This document shows positions 8,208 through 14,815 of a stretch of DNA of 18,306 bases, in pieces. This DNA comes from JAJRRH01 sp047638815 (GTDB taxonomy: Bacteria > Bacteroidota > Bacteroidia > Flavobacteriales_D > JABDKJ01), in assembly GCA_047638815.1 (NCBI GenBank), contig JBLIMR010000051.1:1-18306 (forward strand), given 5' to 3'. The notes beneath the pieces are model-generated. The model had not been told where the DNA came from. It searched no databases and saw only the letters and a list, made by a program, of their open reading frames with translations. The first letter of the stretch is position 1, and each line of letters begins with the position of its first letter. The position numbers and the translations under genes are program-made.

Positions 8208-9043
8208 TTTTCAGATAGTTCTTGCCCACTCTTTTTATAACTCCGTATCATAAAATAAAGTCCAATAAGTACAAATGGGATACTTAATATTTGTCCCATG
8301 TCAAGAAGAAGACCTTCTTCAAACGCCACTTGTCTTTCTTTGACAAATTCGATAAAAAATCTAGCAATATAGATTAGAGCAATTGCGCTACCAAAAAAGT
8401 AGCCATTTTTCAATCGATGGCCATATTTCTTATAGAGAAAAAAGTGAAGTCCGAAAATTAAGAAATAACAAATGGACTCATAGAGCTGAGCTGGATGCCT
8501 TGGAATATCATCTATTCTTTTAAAAATAAAAGCCCAAGGAACATCTGCTGGCATTCCAATTATTTCAGAGTTCATCAAATTTGCTAATCGAATGAAACCA
8601 GCACCCAAGGGAGCAACAATCCCAATTAAATCCAAGGTCGACATTATAGGTTGCTTGGTTTTTTTAACATAGAAGTATAGCGCTACGATAAGTCCTGCAG
8701 TCCCGCCATGACTAGCTAATCCTCTAAAGCCAGTAAAACTATATCCACCATCTAACCCTTTTTGAATTGGTAATAATATTTCTAATGGGTTGGCCAGATA
8801 ATACGATGGTTCATAAAAAATACAATGTCCTAATCGAGCACCTATGAAAATACCAAAAATGCCATACATTGTTAAGAGTTCAAGATTATCTTGAGAAAGA
8901 GATTCTCGTTTGAAAATCCACTTTAAACAGACGTAACAAAGCGCAATTCCTGAGACAAATAATAATCCATAATATTGAAGTTTGAAAGACCCTAGGCTGA
9001 AAATTTCAGGATCCACATCCCATGCTATACTCTGAAGAATCAT
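8204..9043 (-). CDS. lgt: Phosphatidylglycerol-prolipoprotein diacylglyceryl transferase
   Basis: This 279-residue polytopic membrane protein has the Lgt signatures: GARLGHCIFYEP at 68-79, S-H112-G-G-T-A-G, G-A-G-F-I-R152-L-A-N155-L-M-N-S-E160-I-I-G, H-P-A-Q-L-Y-E, and A-R-F-F-I-E-F near residue 230. These contain the conserved His and Arg residues needed for catalysis. The enzyme moves a diacylglyceryl group from phosphatidylglycerol to the lipobox cysteine of prolipoproteins in the inner membrane, the first step of lipoprotein maturation. The predicted lipoprotein at 1673-2161 would be one substrate. About seven hydrophobic segments are visible, as expected. The gene overlaps the kinase gene tail-to-tail by 4 bases. 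Upstream of its start, the DNA changes to the remnant-rich region that begins the secreted-protein block. Confidence 0.95.
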   Translation of the reverse strand: MILQSIAWDVDPEIFSLGSFKLQYYGLLFVSGIALCYVCLKWIFKRESLSQDNLELLTMYGIFGIFIGARLGHCIFYEPSYYLANPLEILLPIQKGLDGGYSFTGFRGLASHGGTAGLIVALYFYVKKTKQPIMSTLDLIGIVAPLGAGFIRLANLMNSEIIGMPADVPWAFIFKRIDDIPRHPAQLYESICYFLIFGLHFFLYKKYGHRLKNGYFFGSAIALIYIARFFIEFVKERQVAFEEGLLLDMGQILSIPFVLIGLYFMIRSYKKSGQELSEN

Positions 9044-9099
9044 ATTTGAATTGATGAGTTTTTAGTTTTAATTATGAACCGTTGAAAAAACAGTACCCT

Positions 9100-9138
9100 A
9101 GTGCTAAATCCATGTTGAAAGGAGCACTTATTTTTTTT
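9100..9138 (+). terminator. Possible orphan Rho-independent terminator
   Basis: AGTGCT (9100-9105) and AGCACT (9123-9128) can form a 6-bp stem with a 17-base loop, closely followed by eight T residues (9131-9138). On the plus strand no intact gene ends before it, since lgt upstream points the other way. It may be a leftover of a gene lost in the rearrangement that also truncated the pseudogene at 9232. The stem is short, so confidence is low. Confidence 0.3.
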
Positions 9139-9175
9139 CTCAGATATTTCGGTCGAAGGTAATGGTATTTGTAGA

Positions 9176-9215
9176 ATATGAATGCCCAATTTAGACTGTG
9201 ATTTGTCTTGGTAAA
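9176..9215 (+). repeat. Left copy of an imperfect 40-bp direct repeat flanking the pseudogene
   Basis: This segment aligns with 10413-10451 at 31 of 39 positions with one single-base gap. Shared blocks include TGAATG, ATTG/TTAG-like centre and TGTGATT. It lies immediately before the point where homology to the paralogue begins (9217-9232). The right copy lies just after the coding region of the pseudogene, so this left copy is most simply read as the 3' flank of a further, deleted gene copy. Confidence 0.5.
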
Positions 9216-9231
9216 TTTGAACTCGGAAGAT

Positions 9232-10418
9232 GTTGGGGATAGATATTATCATAATAACGGTGACTTCACCTTCATAGCAAGCAATATGTCCTTTGACGTT
9301 GGTGCTCTAGCTGACCTTAACAATGATGGATTTATTGATGTTTGGACTGGAGGAACATTATGAATGAATGACGGTAATGCCAATAACTGGAGCAAAATAG
9401 CTCTTGAAGGAGTCGCATCCAATAGAAATGGAATTGGTGCTAGAGTTGAAATATATGGTGCTTGGGGTATGCAAATTAGTGAAGCTCGATCTGGTGAAAA
9501 CTTCAAACCTATGAGTAGTTTAGATGTGTTCTTTGTATTGGAACTGACGCTGCCATAGATAGTATTATCGTAAGATGGCCTTTTGGTCAAGTGGATGTGA
9601 TTAATAATCCAGCGATTAACATTAGAATTGAAATTGTTGAAGGATTAGCAACTCCGGGCTTTAAGAATGTATCTATTTCTCTAAAAGCTTTCTTAGGTGG
9701 AGCATATAGTGCTGATACAGGCGAAATGAATGATGTTCTTCGTACATCTGGCTGTATTCCTACAGCTCAACCTTTTACAGCTAAAGGATTTACTCATGTT
9801 GCCGCTGGTGAAACCATTACACCTTCTGTTTTGATTCCTGCAGACGCAACGGCTATAGTTGATTGGGTTTTTGAGGAAATTTGTGACGGTAACGATCCAA
9901 CTACGGTATTGGCTACAAAATCTGCACTTGTTAGAAAGAGTGGTTTTTTATGTGATGTAAATGGTCACAATAACATGATTTTCGCATTTCCAGAAGCTGG
10001 AAACTTCTGTGTTGCTTTAAGGCATCCTAATCACTTAGGTTTTAGAAATACAACTGTAACCAATAATGATCCAGGAACTAATCATTTCTTTGACATGAGT
10101 AACGGATCTGGAGCATTATATGGTACAGATGCTTTATGGGATGAAGGAAGTGTGTTTTTCATGATTTCTGGAGGTGGCACTAATGATGGGCAAGTTAACG
10201 CTGTTGACAAGAACCTACACTGGAGAATAGAGAATGGTGGCATTTACGATTATTTGATCAGCACAGCAGATTTCAACTTGGATGGTAGTGTTAATTCTGT
10301 GGATAAAAATGCAGGATGGAGACCATATAATGCTAAGATTGAACAATTAACTACCCGGGCATTTATAATTAATGAACAGAAGAGTTCTGAACTAACTGTT
10401 TTGGCTGAAGATATGTGA
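9232..10418 (+). pseudogene. Truncated, frameshifted paralogue of the VCBS/ASPIC secreted protein at 10594
   Basis: The translated DNA follows the last quarter of the last propeller blade, the ASPIC/UnbV domain and the whole C-terminal module of the intact neighbour, but the gene is dead. It has no start or signal peptide: homology begins at about 9217-9232, matching about base 11570 of the neighbour. A TGA at 9361-9363 replaces a Tyr codon between the blade (ending D-L-N-N-D-G-F-I-D) and the ASPIC domain. One base is missing at 9535/9536, in the F-G-x-G-T motif. After that the frame is open from about 9537 to 10418, so an annotator might call a CDS from a GTG at 9591 (275 residues). Protein identity to the neighbour is under 60% in the blade, about 75% in ASPIC and about 88% in the module. 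At the end, the final Asp-stop is replaced by 22 unrelated residues (from T-T-R-A-F to the stop). It is probably not secreted. Confidence 0.85.
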
Positions 10419-10451
10419 ATGTCCAAATTGGATTGTGATTGACTTAGGAAA
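10413..10451 (+). repeat. Right copy of the imperfect 40-bp direct repeat
   Basis: This is the partner of 9176-9215 and overlaps the stop codon of the pseudogene (10416-10418). Together the two copies bracket the pseudogene closely. The ten bases starting at its right end (AAAACATGAT, 10449-10458) also occur after the metalloprotease stop codon at 17328-17337, again after a GATTGA, which hints that a 3' flank may travel with the module. Confidence 0.5.
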
Positions 10452-10528
10452 ACATGATTAACAAGTGTTTTTCATCGTTGTATTGGGCTATACAGACGCC
10501 TTAGGAATCATAGTTCATCAAAATATCT

Positions 10529-10560
10529 TTTGCTACAAAAGTAATAAATAACTAACTTTA
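10529..10560 (+). promoter_or_regulatory. Bacteroidota-type promoter for the VCBS/ASPIC gene
   Basis: TTTG at 10529-10532 and TAACTTTA at 10553-10560 are separated by 20 bases. This fits the known Bacteroidota sigma consensus of a -33 TTTG and a -7 TAnnTTTG, with one mismatch at the last position. The start codon at 10594 would lie behind an A-rich leader of about 28 bases without a Shine-Dalgarno sequence, as is usual in the phylum. Confidence 0.5.
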
Positions 10561-10593
10561 CGGAGAACCAAAATAAAACAATACTAAAAAATT

Positions 10594-12717
10594 ATGATTT
10601 TTAAGACTAAGATAATGTGTCTAGCGGCATTTTTTTGTGGGACGCTGACTTACGCACAAACCTTTACCAACATGACATCTTTGCTAAATAGCCCTGCGGG
10701 TGGAAAGAATTGTGTCGTTGACATGAATAGTGATGGATTAGATGACATTGTGACGGTCTCTGGAGCTAACTTAGTAATTGATTACCAACAAACTGATGGA
10801 TCATTTTCAGAAACAGTGTACAGTGTTGGTTTACAAAATAGTCCAAGTTGGAGTATCTGTGCAGGGGACATTGACGGAAACGGATACAATGACCTAATGT
10901 TCGGTGGTGGATCGAGAGTCTCGTTTATATATGCCAATGCAGACGGAACAGCTTACACTGAGGATTATACTCCGTATGAAACAGGGGTGGACGATCCTTA
11001 CATCTTTGCTCAAAGAACAAACTTAGTTGATATTGACAATGACGGTAATTTGGATGCTTTTTCATGCCATGATGTAGATCTAAATCACCCATACAGAAAC
11101 GATGGGAATGGAAATCTTACTGAAGATCAATCCCTTTTACCGACTATTGATATAACTGGAAATTACGCTTCCATTTTTGTAGATTTCGATAACGATGGGG
11201 ATACCGATATGTATATGACTAAATGTAGCGGTGGTAACCCTGCTGGTCATGCAGCAAATCAAAATGGACTTTACGTGAATGATGGAAATGGAAATTTTAC
11301 AGTTGATGGACCTGCTACTGCTTCAACTTATGGACTTTTCGATGGAGATAAATCATGGGTTACAGTATTCGAAGATTTTGATAATGATGGTGATTTTGAT
11401 GCTTATACTGTAAACCATAGCAATCAAAACTTTTTAAGAGAAAATGACGGAACTGGTCATTATAGTGACGTTACAACTGGTAGTGGTATTAATGAGAGTG
11501 ATTTGGGATCGTGGGGATGTATCGGAGCTGATCTTGATAATGATGGTTTTATTGATATTTTATCTGACTCAGGTACTGGAGATGAGTACTATCATAACGA
11601 TGGTACTAGTGGCCTTACGTTCACTGGCAGCAGTCTTCCATTCGATCCTCAAAATATGGCTCTTGGTGATTTGAATAATGATGGTTTCATTGATGCTTGG
11701 TCTGGATCACAGCTTTATATGAATGACGGTAATGCTAACAACTGGACCAAGATATGTCTTGAAGGTGTTGCATCAAATAGAAATGGAATTGGCGCTAGAA
11801 TTGAAATTAATGGATCTTGGGGAACACAAATCAGAGAATGTAGATCAGGGGAAGGATTTCACCCGGGTAACTCCCTTGACGTTAACTTTGGTTTAGGAAC
11901 GGCTACTGCCATCGATAACATTACTGTTAAATGGCCTTCTGGTCAGGTTGATGTGATTACAGCACCAGCGATAAATACAAGAATAGTAATTGTTGAAGGA
12001 GCAGCAACACCTGGCTTTGAAAATGTATCTATTTCTCTAAAAGCCTTCCTAGGTGGAGCATATAGTTCTGGAACTGGCGAAATGAATGATGTTCTTCGTA
12101 CATCAGGTAGTATTCCTACAGCTGAACCTTTTACAGCTAAAGGATTTAACCATGTTGGAGCTGGAGGTACCGAAACTATTTCAGCCCCTGTCTTGATTCC
12201 TGCAGACGCAACGGCTATTGTTGATTGGGTTTTTGTGGAAATTCGTGACGGTAACGATCCAACTACGGTATTGGCTACAAAATCTGCACTTATTAGAAAG
12301 AATGGTTTTTTATGTGATGTAAACGGTAACAATAACATGATTTTTGCACTTCCAGAAACAGGCAACTTCTGTGTTGCTTTAAGACATCCTAATCATTTGG
12401 GTTTTAGAAATACGACTGTAACTAATAATGATCCTGGAACTGATCATTTCTTTGATATGAGTAACGGATCTGAAGCATTATATGGTACAGATGCATTATG
12501 GGATGCAGGAGGTGTGTTCTTCATGATACCTGGTGACGGTAGTAATGATGGTCAAGTTAACTCTGTTGATAAAAATTTGCACTGGAGAGTAGAGAATGGT
12601 GGGGGATACGATTATTTAATTAATACAGCTGATTTCAACTTGGATGGTACTGTTAATTCTGTAGATAAAAATGCAGGATGGAGACCATACAATGCTAAAA
12701 TTGAACAATTAGATTAG
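10594..12717 (+). CDS. Secreted FG-GAP/VCBS beta-propeller protein with ASPIC/UnbV domain and dockerin-like C-terminal module
   Basis: The 707-residue product starts with a signal peptide (MIFKTKIMCLAAFFCGTLTYA, cleavage before Q). Seven calcium loops of the FG-GAP/VCBS type begin at D43, D92, D146, D197, D261, D313 and D359 (for example DFDNDGDFD), which predicts a seven-bladed integrin-alpha-like propeller. Residues 376-455 are an ASPIC/UnbV domain with N-N-W-x-K, S-N-R-N-G-I-G-A-R, S-G-E-G-F and W-P-S-G. Residues 478-707 are the module shared with the next two genes: VDWVFVEIRDG, RHPNHLGFR, then the loops DGSNDGQVNSVDKN and DFNLDGTVNSVDKN, ending in EQLD. Propeller/ASPIC proteins are usually exported and often bind ligands or partners at the surface. 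There is no known T9SS tail after the module, which may itself be the sorting or docking part. It has its own promoter and a decayed paralogue just upstream. Ligand unknown. Confidence 0.9.
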   Translation: MIFKTKIMCLAAFFCGTLTYAQTFTNMTSLLNSPAGGKNCVVDMNSDGLDDIVTVSGANLVIDYQQTDGSFSETVYSVGLQNSPSWSICAGDIDGNGYNDLMFGGGSRVSFIYANADGTAYTEDYTPYETGVDDPYIFAQRTNLVDIDNDGNLDAFSCHDVDLNHPYRNDGNGNLTEDQSLLPTIDITGNYASIFVDFDNDGDTDMYMTKCSGGNPAGHAANQNGLYVNDGNGNFTVDGPATASTYGLFDGDKSWVTVFEDFDNDGDFDAYTVNHSNQNFLRENDGTGHYSDVTTGSGINESDLGSWGCIGADLDNDGFIDILSDSGTGDEYYHNDGTSGLTFTGSSLPFDPQNMALGDLNNDGFIDAWSGSQLYMNDGNANNWTKICLEGVASNRNGIGARIEINGSWGTQIRECRSGEGFHPGNSLDVNFGLGTATAIDNITVKWPSGQVDVITAPAINTRIVIVEGAATPGFENVSISLKAFLGGAYSSGTGEMNDVLRTSGSIPTAEPFTAKGFNHVGAGGTETISAPVLIPADATAIVDWVFVEIRDGNDPTTVLATKSALIRKNGFLCDVNGNNNMIFALPETGNFCVALRHPNHLGFRNTTVTNNDPGTDHFFDMSNGSEALYGTDALWDAGGVFFMIPGDGSNDGQVNSVDKNLHWRVENGGGYDYLINTADFNLDGTVNSVDKNAGWRPYNAKIEQLD

Positions 12718-12726
12718 TAATTAATT

Positions 12727-12760
12727 AATTGGGCGTAATGCATTTAAAGAAGCCCAAATT
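12727..12760. terminator. Possible hairpin terminator after the VCBS/ASPIC gene
   Basis: AATTGGGC (12727-12734) pairs with GCCCAAATT (12752-12760) with one bulged A, ten bases after the stop codon. The loop is 17 bases and there is no strong T-run, so it may act as a weak terminator or as a 3' mRNA-stabilising hairpin. Confidence 0.35.
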
Positions 12761-12863
12761 TATTGAAGCAATTGTTTTAACACAAAAGTTTCTGAGATAT
12801 TGCTCTTAGTAAGATGATTAATCTCGATTTAGAGTCACGGCAAACAAACAATAACAATTTTTT

Positions 12864-14762
12864 ATGAAATTTCTAACAACACTCTGCACGATCTTAATAT
12901 ATGTTAGTGCACTAGGACAATCCGAGAATGTATCATCGGAAGAGTTATTACAAAATCAGGAAGGGCCTTTTCCATGTGTCAATGGAATGGCTGGCGCATA
13001 CCCATGTGATGGATATGACCTACAAAGCCATCTAACAAATGCCGAAATTGGTGGCAGTGGTGGAAATGATTGTTGGGGTTGGACGGATCCTTTGGATAAC
13101 AAGGAGTACGCAATAATGGGCTTGAATAATGGCACAGCTTTTATCGATATTTCAAATCCAACTACTCCAGTTTATTTAGGACACTTAGCGACTCAAACGA
13201 GTAATAGTTTATGGCGTGACGTGAAGGTTCATGCAAACCATGCTTATATTGTTAGTGAAGCAGCAGGTCATGGCATGCAAATTTTTGATCTTACACGACT
13301 TAGAAATGTTTCAAATGCACCAGAAACATTTACCGTGGATGCCCACTTTGATGGGTTTGGAGATGCACATAATATTGCCATAAATGAGGAAACAGGCTAT
13401 GCATACCCAGTTGGAGCTTCGTCATTTTCAGGAGGCCCTATCTTTATTAACTTGGCTAATCCTTTAGTCCCAGTGACGGAGGGTGGATATGATGGTGATG
13501 GATATACGCACGATGCTCAAATTGTCGTTTATAATGGTCCAGATACTGATCATACTGGAAAAGAAATTTTCTTCGGATCTAATACCAACACTTTAACGAT
13601 AGTTGATATAGAAGATAAATTAGCGCCAACTCAATTGGCAAGGGAAACGTATACTGGTGTAGCATATACCCATCAAGGCTGGTTGACTGAAGATCAAAAG
13701 TATTACTTGATGGATGATGAAATTGATGAAAACAATCAAGGCATCAATACTAGAACATTGATTTGGGATGTGCAAGATTTGGACAATCCATTCTATATAG
13801 GAGATTTTGACGCTGCCATTGCTGTTACAGATCATAATCTTTACGTGCATAATGGGAGAGCGTATCAAGCAAATTATAAAGGTGGATTGAGAGTCTTAGA
13901 TTTAACTGATGTGGCAAATGCAAATTTGTCCGAACAAGGATACTTTGACACATACCCTGAAAATGATAACAATGGATATGATGGTGCTTGGAGTACTTAT
14001 CCATATTTTCCAAGTGGAAATATTATCATTAGCACCTTAGATAGAGGGCTGTTTATAGTCAAGTCAAATGAACTTAATACTGACTTGGTTAACTTAAATT
14101 TAAAAATGAAATTGGAAGGTCCTTTTGATAATGTCTCAGGCTTGATGTCTGATAACTTAAGGAGTTCAGGGAATATTCCTCTTTTCGAACCATACTCTGA
14201 GTTGGGTTACCCTGTTGCTGATGTCAATACGACAAATGCTATTCTTAATGTAAGTGGTGACGATGCGATTGTTGATTGGGTGATTGTGGAAATAAGAAAT
14301 TCGCTTAATCCTAGTGTAATTATTGATTCGCAATCTGCATTGCTTCAACGAGATGGCGATATTATATCTCCATCGGGAATTGGTACGGTAACTTTTGATC
14401 CCGTAATAAATGGAAATGTGGTCATAGCCATCAGACATAGAAATCATTTTGGGGTGAGAACTCTGGGAAGTTTTAGTACAGCGGCACCGATTGTATTGGA
14501 CTTTAGTAATCCGAGTACAAATCTGTTTGGTACTAATCCAACGACTATTAATTCAGGAACTCAATTGTTAATAGGAGGAGATGCCAATAACGATGGGCAG
14601 GTAAATGTAATTGATAAAAATTCTTATTGGAGATTACAAAATGCCTTGGTATTTGACTACGTAATTTCTCGAGCTGACTTTAACATGGATGGTGCTGTGA
14701 ATTCTGTTGATAAAAATATCATTTGGAGAACTAATAATTCAAAAGTTGAGCAGTTGGATTAG
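12864..14762 (+). CDS. Choice-of-anchor B family protein (LVIVD repeats) with dockerin-like C-terminal module
   Basis: This is a 632-residue secreted protein. The signal peptide is MKFLTTLCTILIYVSALG, cleaved before Q. Residues about 60-400 match the choice-of-anchor B family: N-D-C-W-G-W-T-D-P-L-D, A-F-I-D-I-S-N-P-T-T-P-V-Y-L-G, W-R-D-V-K-V, GDAHNIAINEETGYAY, Y-T-H-D-A-Q, LTIVDIEDKLAPTQL, YTHQGWLTED, and G-L-R-V-L-D-L-T-D. These LVIVD-type repeats are predicted to form a beta-propeller. The family is named for its variable C-terminal anchors, so it is telling that residues 410-632 are the same module found in the two neighbouring proteins (DAIVDWVIVEIRN, IRHRNHFGVRT, loops DANNDGQVNVIDKN and DFNMDGAVNSVDKN, end EQLD). 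The next gene starts 53 bases downstream, so the two may be co-transcribed. Function within the family is unknown; surface location is inferred. Confidence 0.9.
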   Translation: MKFLTTLCTILIYVSALGQSENVSSEELLQNQEGPFPCVNGMAGAYPCDGYDLQSHLTNAEIGGSGGNDCWGWTDPLDNKEYAIMGLNNGTAFIDISNPTTPVYLGHLATQTSNSLWRDVKVHANHAYIVSEAAGHGMQIFDLTRLRNVSNAPETFTVDAHFDGFGDAHNIAINEETGYAYPVGASSFSGGPIFINLANPLVPVTEGGYDGDGYTHDAQIVVYNGPDTDHTGKEIFFGSNTNTLTIVDIEDKLAPTQLARETYTGVAYTHQGWLTEDQKYYLMDDEIDENNQGINTRTLIWDVQDLDNPFYIGDFDAAIAVTDHNLYVHNGRAYQANYKGGLRVLDLTDVANANLSEQGYFDTYPENDNNGYDGAWSTYPYFPSGNIIISTLDRGLFIVKSNELNTDLVNLNLKMKLEGPFDNVSGLMSDNLRSSGNIPLFEPYSELGYPVADVNTTNAILNVSGDDAIVDWVIVEIRNSLNPSVIIDSQSALLQRDGDIISPSGIGTVTFDPVINGNVVIAIRHRNHFGVRTLGSFSTAAPIVLDFSNPSTNLFGTNPTTINSGTQLLIGGDANNDGQVNVIDKNSYWRLQNALVFDYVISRADFNMDGAVNSVDKNIIWRTNNSKVEQLD

Positions 14763-14815
14763 TAACTTTCTACCCAATTATTATTAAACTAACAATCTAT
14801 AAATTAATATCATAC

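Noticed and set aside
9040..9252. Minus-strand open frame of 70 codons upstream of lgt
   Set aside because: It crosses the terminator-like hairpin, the left direct repeat and the pseudogene breakpoint, and has no protein-like features.
9249..9590. Minus-strand open frame of 113 codons opposite the pseudogene
   Set aside because: It lies antisense to clear ASPIC/UnbV homology, lacks a start context or recognisable domain, and is explained by the coding bias of the other strand.
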